Assembly (NCBI GenBank): GCA_963719005.1
Contig: CAVRAR010000014.1
Location: 744,001 to 808,000 of the forward strand
Reading direction: 5' to 3'
Length of the DNA stretch: 64,000 nucleotides
DNA from: G963675935 sp963719005
Lineage (GTDB): Bacteria > Planctomycetota > Planctomycetia > Pirellulales > Thermoguttaceae
In this document: piece by piece, positions 34,505 through 44,370 of the stretch
How positions within the stretch are numbered: the stretch's first letter is position 1
Layout: every line of letters starts with the position of its first letter
Made by a program: the position numbers and the translations under genes
The notes under the pieces: generated by a model
The model's input: the letters and a program-made list of their open reading frames with translations, nothing else
What the model was told of the DNA's origin: nothing
Database searches by the model: none

Positions 34505-37500
34505 ATGACCGAGCTTCACGCCACGCCCGCCGAACCGCAGCATGGCTTCACGAACCGCATCGTGAAGATCTTCCTGGAGTCGAATCTCTCCATTATTCTG
34601 ATTCTGCTGGCCTCGATCTTGGGGCTGGCGGCGCTGGGACTGACGCCGCGGGAGGAAGACCCGCAGATCGTCGTGCCGCTGGCCGACGTGTACGTCAGCT
34701 TCCCCGGCCATTCGGCGGCGGAGGTGGAGCAACTGGTCACTACGCCGCTGGAGAAGATTCTCTACCAGATCGACGGCGTCGAGTACGTCTATTCGATGAG
34801 CCGCGAGAACCAGGCGATCATCACGGTTCGCTACTACGTGGGCGAGGACCGCGAGCGGAGCCTGGTCAAGCTCTACAAGAAGATCGACGAGAACATCGAC
34901 ATCGTACCGCCAGGCGTCACCGGCTGGGTCATCAAGCCGGTCGAGATCGACGACGTGCCCGTGGTGACGCTGACGCTGGCGGCAGCAGTCGGCAGTGGGC
35001 AGTCGGCAGTGAGAAGTGGGCAGTCGGCAGTGGGCAGTCGGCAGTCGGCAGTCGGCAGTGTCCCTACTTCCTCTCATCCCCAATCCCTAATCCCTAATCC
35101 CTCCGTTGACGACATGACCCTTCGCCGCGTTGCCGAGGAATTGACGCAACGTTTGGCCGGCGTCAAGGACGTGTCGCGGGCGTATGTCGTGGGTGGGCGG
35201 CCGCGGGTTATTCGCGTGCTGATGGATCCGGACCGCATGGCGGCACATCACGTTTCGCCGCTCGAATTGCGACGAGCCATTCAGGCGGCCAACGTCCGCG
35301 AAACCGCCGGCGACTTCCGCGACATGGACAAGTTGATACGCGTCGATGCCGGCGAGCCCTTCGGCAACGCCCGGCAGTTGCGAGATCTGGTGGTCGGCGT
35401 GTTCGACGGCCAGCCGGTCTTCTTGAAGGAAGTCGCCCAGGTCGAGGACGGACCGGAGGAGGTCAACAACTACGTACGGCACGGCTGGGGACCGGCTCGG
35501 GGGTTCACCGAGCACGAGTTCTTCCCCGGCACGGTGCTGGGCCAGCAGGGTAGTCGGCACACGCCGTGTGCCGCGACCGCACACGGCGTGTGCGGACTAC
35601 AATCTCCCGCCGTAACCATCGCCATTGCCAAGAAGAAGGGCTCGAACGCGGTTTGGGTCGCCAACGCCGTGCTGCGCGAGGCGGAAAAGCTGCGCGACTC
35701 GATCGTGCCCGACAATATGGAGTTGGTGGTCACGCGGAATTATGGCCTGACGGCAAACGAAAAAGTCAACGAACTGGTCGAGGCCCTGGCCGTGGCCGTG
35801 CTGATCGTCGTGGGGCTTTTGAGCTTGGGACTGGGATGGCGCGAGGCCCTGATCGTGGCGGTGGCGGTGCCGGTCGTCTTTGGGCTGACGCTGGCCGTCA
35901 ATCTGGTGCTGGGCTTCACGATCAACCGCGTCACGCTGTTCGCGTTGATCCTGTCGCTGGGGCTCTTGGTGGACGACCCGATCGTGGACGTGGAGAACAT
36001 CGTTCGGCATTTTGTCTTGCGAAAGAAGGCCACGCGGCGGATCGTGCTGGAAGCGGTGGCCGAAATTCGCCCGCCGCTGATCACGGCTACCTTGGCGGTG
36101 ATCGTCAGTTTCCTGCCGATGTTTTTCATCACCGGGATGATGGGCCCGTACATGCGGCCGATGGCGTTGAACGTGCCGGTGACGATGATGATGTCGATGT
36201 TGGTGGCGTTCACGATCACGCCGTGGCTGGCGTATCACGTGTTGCGGCGGAAATATGGCGCGACGAGTCTCCCCTCTCCCTTTGGGAGAGGGGCCGGGGG
36301 TGAGGGCGGCGAGGGTCGGCCGGCAAGAGACGAGTCATCGCCCGATGCCCTCACCCTAACCCTCTCCCAAAGGGAGAGGGGACTGGAACCCGATGCCCTC
36401 AGCCTAACCCTCACCCAAGGGGAGAGGGGGCAGACGCACGACCCCCACGATCTCGACGCGGTGAAACAGTCGCTGTTGTACAAGATGTTCTATCCGCTAA
36501 TGGCGCCGCTGCTCCACTCGCGGCTGGTGGCTTGGAGCTTCCTGTTGATCATGGTTCTGTTGACGTTTGGGGCGATGGGATTGGCAGCGATGCGGAGCGT
36601 GCCGCTGAAAATGCTGCCGTTCGACAACAAGAACGAGTTGCTGCTGGTGCTCGACTTCGACAAGGGGACCACACTGGAGCGATCCGATGCGGCGGTGCGC
36701 GACTTCGAGGCGTATCTGGCCGAAGTGCCCGAGGTGGCCGACTACACCAGCTACGTCGGGCTGGCCTCGCCGATGGATTTCAACGGCCTGGTGCGGCATT
36801 ACTATCTTCGCCAGGGCGACGACGTGGCCGATGTGCGGATCAATTTGGCGGGCAAGAAAAATCGGCGACAGCAGAGCCACGCCATCGGTCTGCGGATGCG
36901 GCACGAGCTTCAGGTGATTGCCGATCGCCACCGCGCGCGGATGAAGCTCGTCGAGACTCCGCCGGGACCGCCGGTGATCGCCAGCGTCGTGGCCGAGGTC
37001 TACGGCCAGCCCGACAGCCGTTACGAAGACATACTGGCGGCCGCCGATACGGTCAAGAGACGGCTGGCGGTCGAGCCGGGCGTGGTCGATATCGATTCCG
37101 TGCGCGAAGCGGCGCAGCGGAAGCTCACGTTCGTCACCGACAAAGAAAAAGCCGCCCTAAACGGCATCACTACCGAACAGATCGCCGGCACGCTTCAGGC
37201 GGCGTTGGAAGGCAGCACGGCCGGCTTGTTGCAAAGCGACACGGAACGAAACCCGCTGTGGATCGAGCTGCGCGTGCCGGTGGAACTCCGCAGCAGCGCG
37301 GCCGAGTTGGAGAGAATCCAAGTCCAGGGAAGCGGTGGCCAACTGGTGCCGCTGGCCGAGTTGGGTCGCTGGGAAAAGAGCCGCGTCGATCAGATGATCT
37401 ACCACAAGAATCTGCATCGCGTCGCCTACGTCTTCGCCGAGACCGCCGGCCGTCCGCCGGCCGACGTGGTCGTCGATGTGATGGCGGATCGTGTTGTGTG

Positions 37501-38335
37501 GAGTCAGGGGGACGGGAAGACAAGGAGAGGGGGAGAGGGGGAGAGGGGGAGACAAGGAGACAAGGAGACAAGCGGAACGAATGTGTCTCCTGGTCTCCCC
37601 GTCTCCCCGTCTCCCCGTCTTCCTCGCTCCTCCTCTTCCCCTCTCGCTTCCGCCCGTCCCGTCGAATCCCGCAGCTTCTTCCACAACGGCGGCGGGATCG
37701 AATGGTCCGTTCCCACGGGCATCAAGGTAGTCTGGTCGGGCGAGGGGGAATGGAAGATCACGCTGGACGTCTTCCGCGACCTCGGCTTGGCATTCGCCGC
37801 GGCGATGATCGGGATTTACGTCCTGCTGGTCGCCCAGATGAAGTCGTTTGTCATCCCGGTGGTCGTCATGCTCGCCATTCCGCTGACGATCCTCGGCGTC
37901 ATGCCGGGCTTCTGGCTGTTGAACGCCGTGAGCGCTGCGGACGTGGGCGGCTTCTGGAATCCGGTCTGCTTCACGGCCACCGGCATGATCGGCATGATCG
38001 CTCTGGCTGGCATCGTCACCCGCGATTCGATTATCCTGGTCGATTTCATCCACCTGTCGCTTGCCCGCGGACGCACGCTGTTCGAGGCGATCATGGAGAG
38101 CCGCGTAGTGCGTCTGCGGCCGATCCTGCTGACGGCGGCGGCGGCGATGCTCGGCGCCGCGCCGATCATCATCGATCCGATTTTCTCGGGCCTGGCCTGG
38201 TCGCTGATTTTCGGGTTGTTCGCCTCGACCGTCTTCACGTTGTTTGTGATTCCGGTGGCGTATTGGCTCCTCTACGCCAATAAGGCGGGGCACGGAATGC
38301 CGACGTCGACGATGGAGCAAGAAGAGGCGGGGTAG
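34505..38335 (+). CDS. RND efflux permease with four in-frame repeat insertions
   Basis: The intact 1276-codon frame starts at MTELHATPAEPQHGFTNRIV and is an AcrB/CusA-type RND pump: twelve helices, porter and docking domains, and proton-relay residues in helix 4 (ILSLGLLVDDPIVDVENIV). Four segments look foreign and keep frame: CAGTCGG-type tandem repeats after VVTLTLAA (about 34979-35100); two GGCACACGCCGTGTGCC palindromes (35555-35593); CTCCCTTTGGGAGAGG-type hairpins between VLRRKYGA and HDLDAVKQSL (36268-36432); and a GGGAGAGG/CCTCTCCC block (37498-37640) after MADRVVWSQ. It extrudes small molecules or metals driven by protons, with the upstream adaptor, under ArsR control. Without the insertions it would be roughly 1080-1130 residues, near the family norm. 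Confidence 0.93.
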   Translation: MTELHATPAEPQHGFTNRIVKIFLESNLSIILILLASILGLAALGLTPREEDPQIVVPLADVYVSFPGHSAAEVEQLVTTPLEKILYQIDGVEYVYSMSRENQAIITVRYYVGEDRERSLVKLYKKIDENIDIVPPGVTGWVIKPVEIDDVPVVTLTLAAAVGSGQSAVRSGQSAVGSRQSAVGSVPTSSHPQSLIPNPSVDDMTLRRVAEELTQRLAGVKDVSRAYVVGGRPRVIRVLMDPDRMAAHHVSPLELRRAIQAANVRETAGDFRDMDKLIRVDAGEPFGNARQLRDLVVGVFDGQPVFLKEVAQVEDGPEEVNNYVRHGWGPARGFTEHEFFPGTVLGQQGSRHTPCAATAHGVCGLQSPAVTIAIAKKKGSNAVWVANAVLREAEKLRDSIVPDNMELVVTRNYGLTANEKVNELVEALAVAVLIVVGLLSLGLGWREALIVAVAVPVVFGLTLAVNLVLGFTINRVTLFALILSLGLLVDDPIVDVENIVRHFVLRKKATRRIVLEAVAEIRPPLITATLAVIVSFLPMFFITGMMGPYMRPMALNVPVTMMMSMLVAFTITPWLAYHVLRRKYGATSLPSPFGRGAGGEGGEGRPARDESSPDALTLTLSQRERGLEPDALSLTLTQGERGQTHDPHDLDAVKQSLLYKMFYPLMAPLLHSRLVAWSFLLIMVLLTFGAMGLAAMRSVPLKMLPFDNKNELLLVLDFDKGTTLERSDAAVRDFEAYLAEVPEVADYTSYVGLASPMDFNGLVRHYYLRQGDDVADVRINLAGKKNRRQQSHAIGLRMRHELQVIADRHRARMKLVETPPGPPVIASVVAEVYGQPDSRYEDILAAADTVKRRLAVEPGVVDIDSVREAAQRKLTFVTDKEKAALNGITTEQIAGTLQAALEGSTAGLLQSDTERNPLWIELRVPVELRSSAAELERIQVQGSGGQLVPLAELGRWEKSRVDQMIYHKNLHRVAYVFAETAGRPPADVVVDVMADRVVWSQGDGKTRRGGEGERGRQGDKETSGTNVSPGLPVSPSPRLPRSSSSPLASARPVESRSFFHNGGGIEWSVPTGIKVVWSGEGEWKITLDVFRDLGLAFAAAMIGIYVLLVAQMKSFVIPVVVMLAIPLTILGVMPGFWLLNAVSAADVGGFWNPVCFTATGMIGMIALAGIVTRDSIILVDFIHLSLARGRTLFEAIMESRVVRLRPILLTAAAAMLGAAPIIIDPIFSGLAWSLIFGLFASTVFTLFVIPVAYWLLYANKAGHGMPTSTMEQEEAG
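34979..35100. repeat. Tandem heptamer-type repeat (GCAGTCGGCAGTGG) inside the RND gene
   Basis: CAGTCGG/CAGTGGG units repeat about ten times, followed by three CCCTAATCCC-like units. Translated as SGQSAVRSGQSAVGS and so on, then PQSLIPNPS. Confidence 0.88.
35555..35593. repeat. Two family-E palindromes inside the RND gene
   Basis: GGCACACGCCGTGTGCC at 35555-35571 and GCACACGGCGTGTGC at 35579-35593; same element as in hrpA (27392-27528), here in a different reading frame (SRHTPCAATAHGVCGL). Confidence 0.9.
36268..36432. repeat. Hairpin cluster (family N) inside the RND gene
   Basis: CTCCCTTTGGGAGAGGGGCC, ACCCTCTCCCAAAGGGAGAG and ACCCTCACCCAAGGGGAGAG are related inverted units, read in frame as Gly/Arg/Glu- and Leu/Thr/Ser-rich sequence. 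Confidence 0.87.
37498..37640. repeat. Low-complexity inverted repeat (family N) inside the RND gene
   Basis: A purine arm of GGGGGAGA and AGGAGACA units (37504-37571) faces a pyrimidine arm of GTCTCCCC units (37588-37620). Translated in frame as Arg/Gly/Glu then Pro/Ser/Leu. Confidence 0.87.
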
Positions 38336-38388
38336 GGCGGATTTCAATCCGCCCCGTATTTCTTTGGCAGACTAAAGTCCGCCCTACG
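38332..38388. repeat. Palindromic element, family I (GTAGGGCGGATTT...)
   Basis: GTAGGGCGGATTTCAATCCG and ACTAAAGTCCGCCCTAC form a hairpin directly after the RND stop codon; it may serve as a transcription stop between the convergent operons. Confidence 0.85.
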
Positions 38389-38420
38389 ATGAAATGCGCA
38401 AGCTATCCTGTTGCAGACCA

Positions 38421-40735
38421 TTACGCCAGCCCGCGATAGCGGCGGAACATCCATTCGACCGTCAGCAGCAGCAGCAAGAGGAACCAGAGGGCGGGATTGT
38501 CCCAGGCGGGCTGACGGGCGACGACCGCTTCGCCCACCGCCGGCTTGATGCTCTCCAGCAGGCGGCTCAACTCGTGCGAGTTGTGCAGCACGCGGCCGCC
38601 GCTGATCTGGGCCAACTCTTCCAGGCGCTGGGGATCGGGGCGAAGGTCGCGGTACTCGGCCGAGTCGTCGAGAACCTGCACGTCGAGCTCTCCGCGGCCG
38701 GCGACGTAGTCGCCGTCATACGCGATCACCTCCAACACCATGCTCCGCAGCGAGGAGGAAGACGCCGATGATTCGGTCTTCAGCGCGCTGATCGGCGGGG
38801 CGGTGAGCCGGCCGCGGTAGGCAGGCTCCCCGCCGCCCGGCAACAGCGGCGTTTCTTCCAGCGTCGGCGGCGACGACGCTATTCCGTTCGCTATCTCCGT
38901 GGCCGGTTTCAGCCGGGCAAAAATCCGATACTTGTTCGTCTCCTCCAGCTTGTCGTCGTAGGCGTGGGCGATCACTTGGATCGGTTGGCCGGGGCGGTAG
39001 ATGACCTTGTCGGTTTCGATCCGCAGGCGTTGGGTTCCGCCGATCGAGTTCTCGGCGAGCCATTTGACCACGTTTCGCCAGAACTTGCGGAAGTAGCGGT
39101 TGTCGCCTTCGCCCCATTCCGATTCAAAATCGCGGCCCCATTGGCAAGTCGTGTCGGTGGTCATGGCGAAGGTTCGGCCGCGGCCGTATTGCTGGCAGGC
39201 GAAGACCGGCATCACGCCCGCCAGCGGCAGCGGCCGGTCGGTCAGCCCCAGCACGGTCGCTCCCGGTTTCACGCGATCGATGAGATTCGTGCCGTAGAAT
39301 TGCGGCATGGCGGCGAGGATCGCGGCGTTTTGCTGCGGATCTTCCGCGATCCGCCAGATGGGATGCCGCTCGGCCGTCGGCGGGACGAGCACGCGGAAGG
39401 CGCCGCCGGTGTACCCTTGGCCGAACGAGTTGGGCCGATCGCCGCTCATTTTGACGGGAATCAACTCGTCCCAGATGGTTTGATCCCAGCCGCCGGCGCC
39501 GAAACTGGTATTGCCGCCGACCATGGCGAACCCGCCGCCGCGCTGCGCGACCAGATCGACGGGTCCATTGGAGCTGCTCCTGACTGAACGCCTCTTGACG
39601 GATGTCGCTGCAAATCACCACGTCGTAGTGAAACAGTTCCTCCCGCGTTTCCGGATATCCGCGGCTCGGGATCGCCGACGCGCTGAAGACGCTGATTGCG
39701 GACGTATTGGGTTTGAACCTCCATCGGAAGGCATTCGATCGTCGGGTCTTCGACAATCGCGTCGCGAAGCCAATGGTATTCGTCGCCGAGGGTCGCTTCC
39801 ATGTAAATCACGCGAAGCTTTTTGACTTGCGAAGCGATGCGAAACGGCACCTGGTTGTTATCGGTGACGGCCTCGCCGGGCAGCGGCGGGATTTCCAGGA
39901 CCATGTCGCCCCCCGGCGCCTGGTCGGGCTCGATCACCAGGTCGTACGTTTCCGCCACGCCGGAAAGCGTCACCGGGATCGCGGCAAGCGGCCTGGCCCA
40001 CGGATTGGCCGCCGCGCGGATGCGGATTTCCGTCTGCCGCCCTTGAAAGCCGTAGCCGGCGATCTGCACGTGGACGGGCACGCGGCTGCCTGCCGGAGCA
40101 AACCGCGGAACCACCAATTCCTGAATCACCACGTCGCCCAGCACGCCCCGGTCGCTCATCGGGAAGACGTGCAAGGGCATGCCGCTCTTGCGATAACTTT
40201 CCGCCGCCTCCTGAAAGCCGGAGGTTTCCGTCGTCCGCCCGTCGGAGAAGATCACCACGCCGGCCGGGCGATCGGCGCCGAAACGGGCGGGCAACCGCTG
40301 CAACGCATCCAGCAGCAACGTGGCGTCGTCGTCGCCGCGGAGTTCCTCGACGCTCGACGCCGCCGAAAGCTGACGGCCGAAGCTGAACACGCTCGGCCGC
40401 ACCGAGAACCTCGACACGTCGCACTGCCGCAGCGCCTGCTTGACTTGCTCCAGCCGATTGTCGGGCCGATTCAGGCCCATGCTCTTCGAGCAGTCCACCA
40501 GAAACACGATTTCGCCGGGCCGCGGCGGCGAGCGGATTTCGCTGCGGTGGACCGGGTTCAAGAGCATCAGGATCAGCAGGCTAAGAACGATCGCCCGCAA
40601 AACCAGCAGCAGCGGGCTCCGCGCCAGCGGCGACGTGGCCCAACGCCGCGCCAGCCAAAGAACCAGCAGGCAGCCGGCCAGCAGGCCCAAGTAAACCGCG
40701 AGCGAGTACGGAGGCAACCATTGAAGTGTCGGCAT
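38421..40735 (-). CDS. Membrane vWA/glutamine-amidotransferase-like protein (two frameshifts)
   Basis: Start MPTLQWLPPYSLAVYLGLLAG at 40735. Two N-terminal helices are followed by a von Willebrand A domain with MIDAS motif FLVDCSKSMGL (residues about 76-86) and IFSDGRTT; beta-sandwich strands follow. One-base errors near 39700 and 39555 interrupt a GATase1-like domain (YDVVICSDI, then GGGFAMVGGNTSFGAGGW and YGRGRTFAMTTD); a C-terminal helix (PALWFLLLLLLTVEWMF) ends at 38421. This layout is the planctomycete version of the membrane components downstream of MoxR/DUF58 genes. It probably senses or assembles envelope proteins through the vWA domain; exact role unknown. It starts 4 bp after the preceding gene's stop, last in the cluster. 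Confidence 0.75.
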
Positions 40736-40739
40736 GGTG

Positions 40740-43700
40740 TTATCTCAAATCCTCCGACAGCGTCTTTAGATACTCTTCCACTTGCCTGCGGTATTGTTCC
40801 GGAACCGGCTGGTCCTGATCCAGCATCGCGTCCTTGAGAATCAACTCCTGGATGCGCACTTGCAGGGCGCGGTCCACGCGCTGAACGCTCGATACATAGA
40901 GCTCCGGCAACTGGAAGTATCCCTGCCGCGACGATTCCCGCCAAATGACGCGGCCGGAAGAACCGCCTTCGATCGCGTCGGACAGCGCGATTGCCTCTTT
41001 GTCGAGATTAGGATCGGTGCCGCGCAATGGGGCGAGCGCGCCTCGCAGTTGCCCCATCTTCTTGTCGATGTCCTCTTTTTCATCATCGCCGATGGGCTCG
41101 CGGAACTGCTTCTGAAGCTCGGCCGCCTTCTTTTCGGCGGCCAGCAATGCTTCCAGTTTCGGCTCGGTAAAACCGTGACGCGCCGCTTCGATCTGATCGG
41201 CCAGCGCGTCCAACCGCTTGGCCGAGTCGCGGATTTCGCGTTTGGCCTGTTCGCGCTGGCCGGCCGACAATGCCTTTGCGGCCCGATCTATCTGGGCGGC
41301 AATCTCCTTGGGCGAATTCTCGGCGGCGGCTTTTTCGAGGGCGCGGGCGAGGTCCGGGTCGGTCAGGCCGGCGTCTTTTTGCGCCTCGTTCAGAATATCC
41401 TCCGCGGTGCGGACGTCCTCGGCCTGGGTGCGCTGCCGGTTGGCCGATCGCGCGGAGCGGGAGTAGCCGGATCCGTCGCCGCCTTGTCCGCCTTCGCTGC
41501 GAGATTCATTTCCCTTCTGGCCTTTAGCGGTTTCGCCCTGGGATTGGCTGCTTTGTTGGCTTTGTCCGTTTTCGCCGGAGTTTTCGCCCTTTTCGGCGTC
41601 GCGCTGCTGCTGGGCGGCTTGGCGAGCGATGTTTTCGGCGGCCTGGAGCTTTTCGGCCAACTCCGCCGCTTTCAGCGCTCCTACCTGTTTGGCCAATCGC
41701 TGCAATTGCTCGGCGGCGTCGCGGGCTTGTTGGCCCGCTTCGCCTTTCTCTCCGCTCTCCAAGGACTTGGCGCTGGAGCGGATCGTGCGCTCGGCATTGC
41801 CCATGCGCTCGTTGGCCAGGTCGGTGATCGCTTCATCTTCCTTCATTTTCCGCATCAATTCGGCGGCCTTTTCGGCGGCGAGTCGCTGCCGCTCGGCCAG
41901 CTTGGCCGGATCGCCCTGCGACTGCCCGCTGCCTTGCGATTGCTGGTTTTGTTGTTGCGATTGTCCGCTCTGCTGCTGCGACTGGCCGTTTTGCTGTTGC
42001 TGTTGATTTTGTTGCTGCGACTGCCCGCTCTGCCCTTGTTGATTCTGCGAGGGCGACGGCTTTGGGTTGTCGCTGGGCGATTGCTGGTTGCCCGAAGCGG
42101 GGACGGTTTTGCCTTCGAGCTCATCGGCCGTGTCCTGCTCGGTCTTCGCGAGGTCCGAGATTTCCTTCTGAAGGTTCTCGTCCTGTTCGTCGTCTTCGTC
42201 CTTCTTGTCTTTCGTCGGCTTGTCGGGCAGGTTTTTCTGCGCCTGGTAGTCGAGCCTCTCGGTCTCCGCGCCCGTCTTGGGATCGATCAGCAACAAGCGA
42301 AGATTTTCGCGGGCTTGGATCAGTTGCGCCAGGGCCATTTCTTCCTTGCCGCAGGCGGGCTTCATGCTCTTCTTCTGGAGTTCCGAGACGGCCGCCCGCA
42401 TCGAGTTCGACGGCCTGTTCGAGGCAGGGGACGCGGCCGACCTGCTCGGCCAGCGCGGCGGCGAACCCTTCGGTCTGTTTGGCCAACTTCTCCTCCGCCT
42501 TGGCGATCCGCTTGGCGATGCGGTTGTCGACTTTCGCTTCGCCGCATTGGACGAAGGTGTGCTGCAAATTGGTGCGTTGCTTGCTGATGAGCTTTTCCAG
42601 AGTGACCGACTCGCCCGGCTTACCCGGTCTCCCCAGGCCGAACTTCCGCTTGTACGCCCGAATGTCGATGAATTGCAGGTCGGACGTGACGCGGTGCGGG
42701 CCGGAGGGATAGTTGTCTTCGGCAAAGGCATAGTAGACGATGGCGTCTTGATAATTCAGCTTGTACTTCTCCAGATAAAGGGTCGCCAGGCTCGTCAGAG
42801 AGACCGGCTGCTGCGGGTTTTCGTCGAGCCGCAGCGTCTCCTTCGGGCCGTCGCCGATCTGGTAGACGATTCCGACCCTCGTCAGCCCGAAATCGTCGGT
42901 GGCCTCGAGCTGAATCGTCACCTCGGTCGTCGGCAGGGCCTCGATGACCACCGCCGGCTTGACGAAATGCAGGATCGGCTTGCGATCGGGCAGAACCGTG
43001 ATGCGGAACCGCTGGGGATCGAGTTTCATGCCATCGGCGGCCTCGGCGTTGATCTCGTAGTCCAAGTCCTGGCTCACGCTTTCCAATGTGCCCACCAGGT
43101 TTTTCCCGTCGATGCTCATGGGCACCAGCGGCAGGGCCTTTGCCGATTCGGCCGCCTTGCCGGTCGGAATAAGCCGCAGCCAGGCGGTCTGCGCCGGGCG
43201 GTCCAACCGGAAACGGAAGTGGACGGCGGAACCTTCGATCAGCTCGAAATCGCCCTCCTCGACCGTCGAAGGCTTTTTCCGCGTGTAAGCCGGCGGCTCC
43301 ATCGCGGCTTCTATCTTTCGCAACAAGAGCGGATGCAGAATCGTCAGCCGGTAGCTTTCGCTCTCCACCTCGCCGGCGGTCACCCGATATTCGGTGTCAT
43401 CGCGGCAGTCCTTCAGCCACTTTGTCAGCTTACCGACTAGCAAGGCCCCTTGCGAATCTTCGGGGCCGAGCGAAACGTCGGACCAGGCGCCTTCGCTATC
43501 CGCTTTTCGCGTGTGCAATTCCGCCTTCGTCACGGGGCGGCCCGAGATGGTTGCGCGGATCTCGACGTCGTGGCCGAATTTGACCGACTGGTTGCCGGGC
43601 TCGACTTCAAGCTGCGTGTAGTGGACCGGGATGAGGAACAACCGCATGGCGGCGATCCGCGCCGAGGGCCAGGCGGCGATCGCCGCGATAAAGCCGGCGG

Positions 43701-44229
43701 CCAGCACAGCCGCGGCGAATGCCGGCAGTCGCAGCCGGCGCCAGGGAACGACTTGCGTGAAATCGAGGGGCTCGGTTCGCTCTTCGGTGTCGGTCGTCAG
43801 CGCCCGGACCAACGACGGCCATGCCGGCATCGTGTTCGGCGTCGGTTCGGCGTACTCCAGCGTGGTGCAAACCCGCTGGCCGAGGTCGGGGAATGCCGTC
43901 TCGATCTCGACGGCGGTGTCGATCCGATCGATGGCCGTCCGCCGACTGTGGACGATTCGCCAGACGGCAAGCGCCGCGACGAACAGGGCGGCCAGCACCC
44001 AACTCGCCTGGCGGATCGTCTGGCTGAGAACCCAGAGATAATCGGCCGTCGCCAGCAGCCCTCCAACGATCAATACGACCAGGATAGTCCAGACCGCCGC
44101 CTGAAACAACAGGAAGCGGTGGCATTGCCGCCGCGTCTTCTCCACGCGCTCGACCAATATGGCCTGGCGTCGAGCCAACTCAGCGGCGCTCGGGGCCCGT
44201 TGTTTCGGTGGTGGCGCCACTGCAATCAT
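40740..44229 (-). CDS. Large membrane protein with coiled-coil and Q-rich region (DUF4175-like; one frameshift)
   Basis: From MIAVAPPPKQRAPSAAELAR (44229) the protein has two or three N-terminal helices (VWTILVVLIVGGLLATADYL, WVLAALFVAALAVWRIV, LPAFAAAVLAAGFIAAIAAW), Ig-like beta domains (about residues 200-480), and after a one-base break near 42400 a very long helical, charged region with a Gln/Ser/Gly stretch (about 41900-42050) and many KAAELQK/RQAAQQQRDAE heptads. It ends in LEEYLKTL-like helices at 40740. Repaired length is about 1160 residues. The helix-sandwich-coil layout resembles DUF4175 proteins of Bat-like clusters; a scaffold role in the cell envelope is inferred. Confidence 0.7.
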
Positions 44230-44285
44230 GGGACGTCTCCTTTGCGTGGACGTTTCGTCAACCGGATGTCACGCAACGATTGGAT

Positions 44286-44344
44286 GTAGGACGGATTTCC
44301 AAATCCGTCTCTGATATTCGGACGGATTTGGAAATCCGTCCTAC
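44286..44344. repeat. Palindromic element, family H (GTAGGACGGATTTCCAAATCC)
   Basis: GTAGGACGGATTT and AAATCCGTCCTAC frame two inner copies of GGATTTCCAAATCC. It lies between the BatA-like gene and the DUF4175-like gene. Confidence 0.9.
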
Positions 44345-44370
44345 AAACGCTTAGCCAAACGTTCTTGTCT

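Noticed and set aside
34979..35100. Coding repeat as a functional linker domain of the RND pump
   Set aside because: The repeat is CAGTCGG-type low-complexity DNA with no protein-level conservation expected; treated as an insertion.
40782..42587. A 601-codon plus-strand open frame with many hydrophobic residues
   Set aside because: Antisense shadow of the charged coiled-coil region of the DUF4175-like gene; the hydrophobicity is a codon-complement effect.
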